NCBI GenBank assembly: GCA_008360955.1
Contig: LUCM01006860.1
Span: forward strand, 73,067 to 137,066
Direction: 5' to 3'
Source of the DNA: Fasciolopsis buskii
Taxonomy: Eukaryota; Platyhelminthes; Trematoda; Plagiorchiida; Fasciolidae
DNA: 64,000 nucleotides
Numbering within the stretch: position 1 is the first letter of the stretch; the number at the start of each line of letters is the position of its first letter. Below the pieces are notes generated by a model that searched no databases, was not told the origin of the DNA, and worked only from the letters and a program-made list of their open reading frames with translations. This document shows, one piece after another, positions 39,301 through 50,504 of the stretch. Both the position numbers and the translations under genes were made by a program.

Positions 39301-40941
39301 CAACCTATTGTTGGAGCATAAGATACCAACGGGTACATTATTGCAAACGGGCCGGCTAACTGTGATGTCGTTTTCAATCAATCCACAGACCTGTTCCCCA
39401 TATCGACAGGGAGTGAGTGGGCAGTGGCCAGCTATTGCTGAAAATATTTGGTTTATCCAGTTCTGTCTGAAGTCCCCTCCACAAGGAGCCTGTTTGAAAT
39501 AAATATATGCTTGTGAAATTACAAATTTCAGTTACACTTTCAAAGCACCTGCGGTAAAATTCTTGAAACAAATCTTGTGAGCTAGTTGATCAGTATGCGT
39601 GCAATAAGAACACGTCCGAGCTCGATTGCTGAAATACCGTGTCACTGACTGCAATGGATCGCCATTGGTTGCTACGCCGGAAATGAGGTGACTAGAATAG
39701 CCTACACGGCCTTTTTATCCGGAACGACCTGGTCACATTTTCGAAGTGCCAATTTCCTCTTATTGATGCGCTCTATTGCACGATTTCGATCAATAGAACG
39801 GCAGCAACAATAGTAACGTCTTCCATGGTTTTTTATGGTGAGTTAAGCGATGATATCATATGGTGAATAATTTCATGAAAACATTCAATCTCCTACTACT
39901 AACATGTACCAAGTAATCAAGCTCTGTAGGTCATATCCAAAGCCTTTGTCATACTTAGGCCACCTGCAGAGAAATCATCTATCAGTAGGGGCCGATGGCT
40001 TTGCGCTAGCGGATAGTAGCCATGGAAATCAGTGACGGACAGGTGCAACATCATGAAGTAAAGTTTTTCCATAGATAATCACCAATTATTCGAAGTGAAT
40101 CATTTTTCGCCAATGTCTATACATTTATAGGCTGCTTCTAGGTCCTCCGGTTAAAGGACCATGAAGTATGCGAATGTTTTCTCTACTCTATAGACAGAAG
40201 GTTTATTTCGTTACTTGTTTTATTTGTCATGTGGCTTCACGAGCGAACAAGGTTCCCACTGCTATCATCTATTTGTTTGCCTTCCAGCAGTTACTTGTAA
40301 GGAATTCTTGCAGGCCTTGTACTAACAAACGTTGATTCTGCTTTATTCATTGAATTCTTATTTTCCCACACTCAAAGAACCGAGAATTCTCGATCTCGTG
40401 GATGCAACCCACTGCCTTGTTGAACTTCATGCGTCAACAATAACTCAATTGGTTTCGAGAGGGCCAAATAATTGACTTCCTGGACAGGCACTGCTTACTT
40501 GTGCTCCTGCACTGGTTCGTCTTCGACCTCCGTGAAGTTGGTTCACACTCGTAGACGCAACCCAAGCATTTGTACCGCGGGGTCTGAACCAGTTGAGACA
40601 CCAGGCCACACCAGATGCTGTTTTCACGATTCACACCGGAACACCGACGATCAGGCAAGATTACGTAAATGCATGACATTCATCAACTACCATGCAAATT
40701 TGAACAAATTATACCAAAACGTGTAAATGCTGGAGATTGGAAGTTACAGTAGGACATTTTACTCTTGCAAACACATTGGGAAATTTCATTTTGATGAATG
40801 ATTGCATTTGTTTAGAATGAGTGAACAAAGGTACTTAGGTGGGAATTTCGAAACATTTATAAAATACCCGGGAGTACAGATCTAAGAGAGAGTCACACAC
40901 TAGCGCTGTGCGCTTGAATCTCGAGAAGGCAGAAACTATTT
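36376..40941. other. 4.57-kb spacer between the inverted arms
   Basis: I find no transposase, integrase, polymerase or other recognisable protein here. The longest frame is 110 codons on the minus strand (39045-39377), with no family match and no clear splice sites, and the plus-strand frames are 63-84 codons, as expected by chance. Base composition is like the rest of the window. If the arms were terminal repeats of a transposon, this would be a non-autonomous filling; it could equally be ordinary genomic DNA lying between two copies of a repeat. Confidence 0.6.
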
Positions 40942-42251
40942 CACATTCGGATAAATTCTGCATTGTGAAAAGCCCTTCAAAGTCGAACACTGAGCAAAAC
41001 GATGAACAAATTGTGCTTCTCCATGGACAACCAAACTCTGAATTTCATTTTGAGTAGCTACGTTTCATTCAAACGCATTGCATACACCGCTCATTTGTCT
41101 CTTGAATTTGGTTAGACATCGCAGAGTGAACTAGGAATCTTCACACGTGCCTAGCCGAAATTGTCAGTCAGTTCGTCGTTGAATGCCACATTTAAAAGTA
41201 ATTTGAAACTTATCCTATGAATTTGTTTGCATCAAACCCCAAACTAGTTTTGGGTTGCTCCTCAACTCCCTTGGCCCACCCCCGTCCCAATACAAATCCT
41301 AGACAACAAAACAATTAACACCACAAATCCCTTCCCCACCCATACTTGTAAATGACTAATCCAATCCTTCCTATAGTGGAAATATTTTGTCAAGATATAT
41401 ATATATATAGTGATGTAATGGCATGAGTACGAATCACTGAAAACGAGCTTGTTCGCCAACTTGTGTTTTCTCAATGTGCTCAGTGGTAATTTTCAAGAAA
41501 TTGAAACAAAGGAAAATCAATGTGACAAGTTACATTCAAATTTGCATTCATCAATAAGACAGTTCTGTCGAGATGAACATTAACTGATGCAACAGAAACG
41601 TTCACTCGATAAGAATCGCACCATTGGTGTCGTTTTATTGACGCAAACAATGTGAAACATGAGTGTTCTGATATTTGCAAACAAACCGTATTAGCAGTGT
41701 TTTGTTGAGTTACAGAAACGCAAGCACAACGGCGACATAGAGTCGAATGGGATCGAATCGACTTTATTGTCAGAGCATGCAATATCATGTTGTTGATTTG
41801 CTTTCAGCTCATGTATTTGCCGGGTGCAACAGAGTCTGGATTTCGTGCGAGCAGATTTGTACATGGGCTTCTCCCGGTTTTGTGCACCTGAATTCCAACA
41901 CGCCCAATATGCCACCTGCAATGTATCCGCCCGACTTCGGTTACCTGTCCCGTTTCTGTTCTGTTCAACTTGCTGGCATGCCTGTTCGGGATGACATATT
42001 TGCATGGGAATTCCTCGGGACATTCGCATCATTTCGGATGGTCACTGGCGGAATTCGTCCAGTATCGTTTTGTGTGGAATGGTGTTGAACACGAGACACG
42101 TGTACGGGAATCACTTGCTATTGGTTGCATGTGGCGATATAATTGTTGTGGACTATTATCGGAAATTAGGGATTTGTAATCCGCAATTTAAAATGCATAT
42201 GGTTTGGAACAATTTTTGTAAGGTGTGTTTTGATATTCGCCGATTGCTTCA
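40942..42251 (-). repeat. Right arm of the 1.3-kb inverted repeat
   Basis: Reverse complement of 35066-36375 with two internal differences (41712 and 41215) and no length change. The (TA)n run is at 41395-41409. The outer end loses similarity gradually over 42246-42258 and the inner end stops at 40942. The sequences flanking the two arms, both outside and in the 4.57-kb spacer side, are unrelated. No target-site duplication was found next to either arm. Confidence 0.95.
41395..41409. repeat. (TA)n microsatellite in right inverted arm
   Basis: Alternating AT run of 15 bases, mirror of the run at 35908-35922. Confidence 0.9.
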
Positions 42252-42446
42252 TTTGCATCATGTTCAGCTACTGATATTCTGATATATTGATGTCTTTCTC
42301 TTGTAAGATTTGCGAAATGTCAGCTGCAGCGCTCGACGATTTATCTCGTTCCTGATATATTTCAGGAGGCAGCGAGCGTATAGTTTGCACCCTTGCTTTA
42401 TTTCTCTTTTAAGTATCAACTTTCACGTTCCTATTGTGCCGCTCTG

Positions 42447-42466
42447 TCATCGGCTTTTGCCGATGA
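42447..42466. other. 8-bp hairpin with TTTT loop
   Basis: TCATCGGC and GCCGATGA are perfect complements around TTTT. It lies about 200 bases outside the right inverted arm. No function assigned. Confidence 0.5.
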
Positions 42467-42975
42467 GCCGTTCGTTCATTGTTACCTACCATATTCCGAG
42501 CAAGGAATTTGTGATGCACTCAAATCTGGAATGTTCCTCCTAATTATTTAATATGTCACGCTTCGGTTTAATTTATTTACCGTCCACTGTTTTTTACACA
42601 TTTGTCCTGAATGACAAACGTTCTTACTAAGCCTCCTCGTGGTTTCGCGGTTTCCACTGATTTTTTTCATTTTGGGTATTCTGTTAGAAATCCAGTTGAG
42701 TGCTTAAACATGTAAGCCCTTTTATGTCAAGAAAATCTAGCGAGGTGTATACTTGTCAGACATCACTTGCAGGACAAAATATCTTTTCCATCCATTTCAT
42801 TTGACAACGCAGGATCTTCCTATGCAGATTTTCACCAGTTGATTCGTTTGGCCTCCCAAAAATGAAGCTAAACAAGTTCAGGCCATTTTCCTAGAAAAAA
42901 ATTGGTTAATTGCCGTTGTTGATAACAAGGTAATTCATGTTGACGGATGCAATGTTTTCGAGGATACCCTTTTTA

Positions 42976-43000
42976 AAAATAAATAAATAATAATAATAAT
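42976..43000. repeat. AAAT/AAT microsatellite
   Basis: A compound run of AAAT units passing into AAT units, about 25 bases. Confidence 0.9.
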
Positions 43001-43887
43001 GGAGTAGGAGCGACAATAATAGTTTCACCTGTCGCCTAAGCAGTAGTTCTACTTGTAATTTTGTGTTAATTTGGGCGTTCAGTTGTTGCGTCTTCCCTAA
43101 AAATATGCTGCCACCACAGTTCCCCACGCGAACGCCAATGACGTTACACGGCATTGTATTCACATCTCTGCAGTCGTAAGATAACGATCAAGTTTCCAGA
43201 TGGCAAATCGACAAGGCACGATCTCTAAGATAAGTGTTTTGATTGAAGTTAGCCAGACCAAAAAACGACAGTGCAAACCGATCCACCGTCATTGTGACCG
43301 CCACTGGTGACAATGTGCAATGTAGGGAGGGGCATAGGATGTGGATTGATGCGGACTGAGAAATCCACACAACAGGCCGGTCGAAATCAGTCTGTCTTTC
43401 GTACACCATTCGACTGGAATCGGTGTACTGATTGGCTGACTGGGACGTTTGATGATTGGCTCCGCGAGGTCTGCCTGTCCACCTATCCACCTAAACAAGA
43501 CTACTACTATTTCACGAATAAACGAAGGCCGAGAGCGACAGAATTTGATCTGTCTATTACGACCGGTAGTATCAGCCATGGTGCATAATAATAGCTCTTT
43601 TGAGATCCACATTCCAGTCTTTCTGATTGGTCAGTTGGTGATCAAAGCGCACTTGCACGGAAAGAAGACAAGACAAACTACGTAAAGTGGTCCAATTTGG
43701 CGAGGTGTGCTACTAAAGTTCCTCTCTGCTGAGCGTGGAAAGTTCAATTCTTTTATGAGGGCGAAATCGGGAGTGGGAGGAAGGTACCAAAATCACAGTT
43801 CCGCAATCTGGAGACCCCAGCGTAAACTTGTAGACATTGTAAGGTTTGGTTCGGATAGTACCTGCAAACTACCGGTACACGTGCGTG

Positions 43888-43903
43888 CGCACCCTCGGGT
43901 GCG
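43888..43903. other. GC-rich near-palindrome
   Basis: CGCACCC TC GGGTGCG, a 7-bp perfect stem around a 2-base centre, inside a locally GC-richer stretch (about 43.2-44.1 kb) that also carries a 150-codon open frame of no recognised family. Confidence 0.5.
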
Positions 43904-46700
43904 TTTTGTGTGGATGCATTCCACCCGAGCCTTAATACCACTGACTATCACACAAACACAAATAAATCCGTACACGTACATATGCACGACGAACCCGTTC
44001 GCACTTATGATTAAGATAGTTCTAATACCCAAGATCCGATCGCTGCAGAGATTGTCCAGCAAACCCGTTAGCAAAATGGCTAATGTTATCCTTGTGGGTC
44101 AATCGATACATCGGCACCCAAACACCGCAGTTGGGTCTAAGGTGGGTTGGGAAGATTAAGGATAGCCTAAATGCAGCGACAGTTTCTGAAAATAAACGAA
44201 TCTTGAGAAACTACTGGGGAAACGCCCTAGGTCTTTGAAATCTGCACACTTGTAATCAAGTAAAACTTAGGCAAACCCATTACATTCTGCTCAGATTTTT
44301 CAAGAACACCGGAGTTTATGGCTAGTGGAGGAGTTTAATGCCGATGACCGGGGAGCATTAACTCCGTAGAACTTAGTCATATGAGTTATAACCACAAAAC
44401 ATGAATGAGATAAGGCAGATTGCGTTAACTTCATAACCTCAGGTAAGCAATCGATAACTCTGCACAGAGCCTCCTTGCGGAATAACAATCCAGTATGCAG
44501 ACAACTCGTTTTATCTCGCTTGTTCGAGCTGGACTAAAAGCGGTCAAGACCGTCGCTATATTCCGACAGTCATCTGCTTGAAGTTCGCTGCTCCTTCCAG
44601 TCACTTCATCCCTTGGATCAATGAACTTGTTTCAGTCACCTGTGTAAGGGGGTAGTGGACTGAATTCAATATCCACATTTATCCTTGGGATGGTCTTTTA
44701 CACTATTTCATGAATATAGTCTAGTTTTATTTTGTTTTTTCCTTGATTAACAATTCCAGGTTGTCTCCATTGCACTACATTTTCCAGTTTACCATATGTT
44801 GGCAAATTCATTTTTCTCAGAACTGTCAACCGAAATCGGTAATTGAATATCTCAATATTTATCGATGTTGTTTAGGTATATGCCGTCTTATGTAAATATC
44901 CTCCCACCGTCTAGCAAGAAGACAGTTGAATTCTGTTTGACTGTCGACACTTAATCCATTTCGTCGATGTGGGGAGAGGAGACCAGCCGAGTGTACGGCA
45001 AAAGTTTTAAGCTGCACTGATACAGGACCTGCTTTTAATTACTAAATGCTGAAAGCTTGAAAGAAATTGCTTGTTCTATTAAGACCAGTTATCTCCCTCC
45101 CAAAAAGTCTTCAATTTTCGACCTGGGAAGTCTAGAAAGCATGCTTGCTAGCCTCGCAGATGTGGACCTTGGTCAAAAACGGATCAGATCCATGTGCGTA
45201 TAAACACATTCACAGATATGCATGCATAGGCACGGGACTCCCCGAGACTCATACAACAGGCATCATATAAACGTTATCTGCTTCAACATACTGAGGCTAC
45301 TGAAGATAGCCGATAGCCAACCACACACTTTATGTACAATGGTCTGTTGATGACTGTTAAAAAAATGCATGCTCAACCAAGGTGTATTACGAGGCCCCTG
45401 GGGAAAGTCAAAGTGAAATTAATTCACGAAAATTCGGCATGTATATTGCCACGAATACAGCATCAATGAAAACGAGAATCGATGGGCCCGCCACTTTCCT
45501 TCAGGAACATTTTGCTATAAACCCCAACACCTCGGATATGAAATTGCCTTTATCTCCTATTCCAATAAGTTCTAAAATTTCGAAGTTAATATCCAATGAC
45601 TAGGTAGTTCATTGAATTATCACGTCAGAACAAGAAACATACTTTGGATGAGATGAAGGTTTGGGCAGTATATGATTTTAAATAAACCATACCCTGGATC
45701 CAAGTAGGTTTTCGTCCGATTTACGTCGAACTGGAACACCACTCCATTCAGACTAACGTTTACTAAATTTCATCAGAGTAAAATACGGACATTCTTTCGG
45801 AGACTTTACCGTTTTTTTATATTCGCTACTTTCTCCAAAGCAGAAGAATATTTTTGTCACTAAGGGGACAAAATTTTCCTTTTTGCAGCTCATTCTTTTT
45901 AGAACAACTTTATGCAGCTATTCTCATCTTATTGGTGTTAAAGTGAACAACTTGAACGGGGACAAGAAAGCTAGACAAATTTTTCGAAGAACTACCCTTA
46001 AAAATTGGCCATTTTGTAAGTGATTTTTAGGTTAACACATGTCCCGCATCCATCAACAAAATTAAAGGACTGTCATACTGAGAAACTCACCACTTTCGAA
46101 CAGGACAACTGTGTTCCGTTTCATCGCGTGGTTGTTATATACCTTCTATCTGCCGGATTTTAACTCTTATTCAACTCTATCTGGACAGTGGCGTATGGAA
46201 TAGCAGCGATAATCAGAATCAAAATAAGGGAAAACTTTTGTCTTAGAATTTTAACGTGAGTATAAGGGACTTTGAATTCACTTTATGGTATCGTGAATTT
46301 CTTTCATTTGAGACATGTCCTAGCACAAATTACTTGTTTGATATGATGAAAATTGTGGCCTTGTTTATTTCGAAGTGTTTGAAAAGCTTGCAGGCAAATT
46401 TTTACATTGACTACGGTTTTTCAATCAGTACATTATCTACATTGTAATAACATAATGTTTTACTGTTTCTCGCTCGCCACTTCCCTGCCACGGCGACAGT
46501 TGTGTTGTATTGTTTGGACTTTGCGTGCATAAATGTCCATATATCAGTCAAAAAAGAATACGTTCGCCACTTATTCAGAATACAGAGTTGGAATCAAAGT
46601 TCAGCGAATAATAAATATTTGAAATTCACGAGAGATTGTGTAGGACTACAACCAGGAACTGTTTTCTGTTGGTGAGACTATGGACTGGGTAGGAACCAGT

Positions 46701-47808
46701 TCAGTTCTTATGGATATTTATGCGACAGGCTATGGGGCTGAAAGTAGAACGTGTCCTGGTATGAGAACCGCGTTTAGAGAGGTCACAGTGTATGGGATGG
46801 GTGGAATCCAAAAGAATTCGATGTACGAATTTCTCGCACGCGGGTAAATGTATGTCACACAATTTGGTGCAAAGTTCTTTCAGTGGTAGGTAAGATACAA
46901 CACTGATAATTGGCAAAACACGAGGAGGGGTTCTGGAATCTTTCATCAGTAAACCTGTAAAAGTGACAGGGGAGCCACACATGCTGGTGAGAAAACACCG
47001 GTAAACAAATAGGGAGATAGCGTTTTGCTTAACCTGAAAATGGCACAGTCTTTTTATATAATTTGATAGTCTTTTGAGATTTTCTACACAATCGAAAATG
47101 TGAGGGGATCATCTTGAGTTGTTGTCAGTATTAATGCCTAAGAACTTGATCGAATCCACCCTGATGAGTTGTTCCGCGTCAATGAAAGAAGAGTTATCCG
47201 AGTAAGCAAAACGATAAAAAGTAAACGAATATTCGACGCATTTTGACAAATTAAAATTTAGGCGAAGAGAGAATCATGAGAGATACATGTTTTTGGGAGA
47301 GTTGAGGAAATTTTCAATTCCAGATACAGACTGATAGAGAGCAACTTCATCCACATATTTGAATAACTGACCAGGAGAACTGACAGGTAGTTTGTTGGTG
47401 TATGTTGAAAACGAACAAGGAGAAAGGATAGCCACTTGAAGGGATTCAGAATTATTTACCAAGGAGGTAGATTTGTTTCTTCCCAGTCTTGTGCACTGAG
47501 TTTTGTGGACCTCGTTCGATAGCCATGCCAAGCGGCTCTTGGAACAGCCGAACTGTTCTATTTTGTGAAGGAATAAAAACCGAGTCAAATGCAGAGGAAA
47601 AAACTAAGAATGCACATCAAACATATTTGAAGAATGTATCCAAGGGTTTGGTAATATTCTGAACCAGGGAACCCACAGCATCCAAAGTGGACCTGTGCGG
47701 TTTGTCTGCAAAATGAAAGGGGTCATCGGACACACTCACAGAAGAAGTTAGACGATTCAAGGCGACGCGTTCTGTTAGCTTAAGACTGCATAAGTTAAGA
47801 GCGGCAGA
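46701..47808 (-). pseudogene. Decayed non-LTR retrotransposon (LINE) reverse transcriptase, CR1-like
   Basis: Reading the minus strand from 47808 down, the order matches the palm, thumb and C-terminal part of a LINE RT. 47808-47540 carries LKLTERVALNRL, HRSTLDAVGSLVQNI and CAFLVFSSAFDSV, matching the usual RSTLDAV and FLDFSSAFD blocks; one stop interrupts it (YV-stop-CAF). A frameshift near 47570 moves to the frame that runs 47588-46701: KIEQFGCSKSRLAWLSN, then LQVAILSPCSFSTYTNKLP, then the catalytic box KYVDEVALY where active elements have YADD. Stops fall at 47274-47276 and 47109-47111. Downstream come LSKCVEYSFTF, VDSIKFLGIN, LKRLSNYIKRL and the typical fluke LINE tail RILLDSTHPIHCDLSKRG and RTRSTFSPIACR. 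The endonuclease part and 5' end are absent (5' truncation). Dead copy: altered catalytic Asp, two frames, three stops. Subfamily assignment is from memory of the motif style. Confidence 0.88.
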
Positions 47809-47819
47809 TCAAAACCGTT

Positions 47820-50150
47820 TGGCTGAACTACTTGAATTACTAGATTTGGAGATGGACACAGTAGTGACAGATCTCCAACAATCGAGTATGGAATATTTGC
47901 ACAAGGATGTATTGAGAAGGGAAGTAAATAAATCAGTGAATGAAGACACCATCAGGGCTCATAACTGTGGTTATTTTGGTTGACTTCATTACGGTCTACA
48001 AGCAGATTTAATAAGGCTAACCTGTAAATAAGATCATGACATTTGTTGATGCTTCGTTATGCCTCTTCAGTACTAGAACTCCAAGAACGCAATCAAAGTT
48101 CGGGAATCCATCACAAATGGCGGTTCCTGCGCATAGCACTTCCTTGGAAAATTTGGCTGGTCGCTGATGCTTGGTTTTTGCATAAACTTTTTTGTTTGAT
48201 TTGTCGGTCACCGCAATAAGTACGGCATGGCCGTAATTCTGTTGACTCTTGACCTGGGCATTGGAAACAGCAGATCATTATCTAATATGCCTGCATAAAT
48301 GAGCAGGTGAGATGGCAGCTTTATTCGAAAAATGGTCCCAGCTAACCTGTGTAGGACATTGTTAGCCCAAACAAGTTTCCCTCACATTTTGCATTTGATC
48401 TTTAATGCTGAATTCCTGTAGTTTGGAAAACAGATTTGGCATCGATGCACGTTAGTAATATACTAAAGTGAAGTTTAACAATTTTGATTGGTGTTATCCT
48501 ATTTTCAGTTTATTTCAGATAAGCACTGTGATACGAAGTTTCGCCTGGTCGACTGACCATCGGACAATGTGATATCGGGTGCGCTCACTTGAGATTCGTT
48601 CATAATTATATGAAACGCGGAGTTCAGTGTGAACAGAATTTGTAGAATCAGTGTGAGCCTTAAGGCATTCTTCACTCAAAAATATAAAATACCGGAACTT
48701 TATAACTCTGTTCATTGGAATTCCTGCCAGGCAGAAGGTCTTTCTTATTTCCCGGGTATAAATAAACGAGTCCTTGTCCGGTATTCATTTTTATTCGGCG
48801 CACGCCTTGCGCTGATCATTGATCAGCACTGCCCTTCTTCTGGCTCGGCACCTGATCTGTGGCGCGGAATTTCCATACGGTACGGGGGATTTTTTGGGAT
48901 AGTCTACATACGTAAGTCGGTTTGTTGTGCTTAAAATGTCACGTTCACGATCGATACTTTTAGACAAAGTGCATGCATCCAGTGAACTTCTACTGGATCT
49001 GCATATTTGGCCATTTTGCAGTACTCAAACTGAATGATAGTGAAGAGAATTACTTCAAAGTGAGAAGTCATCATCAGAAAGATTCATAGAAATGTTCTTG
49101 CAATAACCGTACTTATGCTTCTTCTATTGAGAAGAAAAATTCACAGATCGGCAGAAACAGACTGAGGAAAAGCGTTGCGCTAGTTTGCCGTTGGCTGGAA
49201 AAAAGAAAACTCAAAATTCACTGAAGAAGTCTAATGGCTGGCTTTTCCAATACCATGTTGGTCAACAAAACACGAGGGTTCAATCCTCATTCCGTACGTG
49301 ATGCCGCAATGCGAAAGCGTATGATCACTGAGTTTAGCGTTTAGATGACAGACGTTTGATCACTATCCCAAGTTACGTATTCAGTGTGTTGTCTGAGATC
49401 TGTATGTCTCTTTGTCCACAGTGTCTCGTACCTGACCAGCTCATGCACGGATAATCGTATAGTTTGGATTAGTCGGGCAAGCCTTAGCAAAACAGTACAG
49501 AGGGCACGGCTCCAAACAAATCGATTCAAACGTCTTGCATAATTGCCTTACATTCAACTCTGAGCAAGCTACTCCCGTAAACCAATGTTGGATCCATTAG
49601 CCCCAGCAACAACAACAACAACGACGGACAGGTCTTCCAGTCTACCCATTTTACTTCCCGTCGTCATGGTGGCCAAAATTTAGCAAGCACATCGGCAGCA
49701 ATCTTTGGGAAAGTTGCGCGTGCTAAAAGTCCTGTTGAGAGCCTTTGTAGAGTCCAATCCAAAACAGAGAAATGTCACCATATCGATATGCCTTCTCGCG
49801 TGCAACAGCCCCGTCCGACAACCTACGGGTCAAACCCCACATTTCTTGTGGACCGCTAAAGAAATGACTCTCGAACGATGATGAACTTCCAATAATCGAC
49901 CGGTAGCCACCGATGGTCACCGAATACGTATTACAGGTGATAGATTTCCTGCAAGCACCAGAACAGATGGTCAGTTACCTAGTTAGAGGTGGAAAACAGA
50001 AGTCAAAAAAATACAGTACTACAGTTTTTTTGGAAATTCTGTATAACCTGGTGATCAGGTGTGGTTCCATAGGATGCAAACATTATCCGAGGTATCATCC
50101 AAACAACATAAAGAATAGCAGTGATGCTAATTAGTCCACTAGGTGATATC
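47820..50150. other. No recognisable gene upstream of the LINE fragment
   Basis: The LINE similarity ends near 47810, so this is not retrotransposon sequence I can recognise. It holds a CAA microsatellite, a 17-base palindrome at 48811-48827 (GCTGATCA T TGATCAGC) and chance-length frames. Confidence 0.35.
49607..49622. repeat. (CAA)5 microsatellite
   Basis: Five uninterrupted CAA units, followed by an imperfect CGACGG. Confidence 0.85.
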
Positions 50151-50177
50151 CGAGATTAATTATTTGCTCCGGAAGGT

Positions 50178-50504
50178 TTGAACATCAAAGTTGTCTTTTT
50201 GGCTCGTTTTATTTGGTTGAAACCATTCTTGGGACCCACGGAATCGGACACGGAACGAGTGGAAGGCAATACCAGCTCACCAGTATTGGCCATAGAATTA
50301 CAAATACCAGTGAAGGAGGTCTTTCTAAGTTGTCAGAAACGACTCTTTCAGAAGAAAGGGACAGTACTTCGTGAAGCCGAAAATGATTCACATAGTAACT
50401 GCGTACAAATCAGCTGTTTTAGTACAGAGAATACCGACTGTATAACCACTGATAGAGAGGTATCAGACACGGACAGAGAAAGACAAGACAGCAATCAAGC
50501 TTGA
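50178..50504 (+). CDS. Candidate exon encoding an acidic Ser/Thr-rich tail
   Basis: The frame stays open from about 50159 to TGA 50502-50504. From about 50240 on, the codon pattern is strongly coding-like: G at first position in about one third of codons, rich in Glu, Asp, Ser and Thr. Readable stretches are GPTESDTERVEGNTSSPV, a middle with KEVFLSCQKRLFQKKG and an end with TDREVSDTDRERQDSN. This resembles a disordered hydrophilic C-terminus rather than a folded domain. No good acceptor is visible at the 5' side; CTCCGGAAG and CATCAAAG are weak. A donor GAG|GTATCA at about 50459 could end the exon earlier. The first residue of the longest frame is a TTG, so this is not a start. Product unknown. 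Confidence 0.25.
   Translation: MNIKVVFLARFIWLKPFLGPTESDTERVEGNTSSPVLAIELQIPVKEVFLSCQKRLFQKKGTVLREAENDSHSNCVQISCFSTENTDCITTDREVSDTDRERQDSNQA

Larger units (their letters stand above)
42260..46640. other. No recognisable gene between inverted arm and LINE
   Basis: Contains an AAT microsatellite, two small hairpins and, at 43.2-44.2 kb, a GC-richer block with overlapping open frames of 93-150 codons on both strands. The both-strand openness points to composition rather than coding. It could be part of an unrecognised repeat. Confidence 0.35.

Noticed and set aside
35023..42282. Open frames of 69-113 codons repeated in both inverted arms
   Set aside because: They are identical in both arms only because the DNA is; they overlap on both strands and show no motif, so identity is not evidence of coding.
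49230..49300. tRNA-like stretch with GGGTTCAATCC and a CCAA/TTGG anticodon-type stem
   Set aside because: The T-stem and acceptor stem do not pair and no A box is convincing; a chance B box is more likely.
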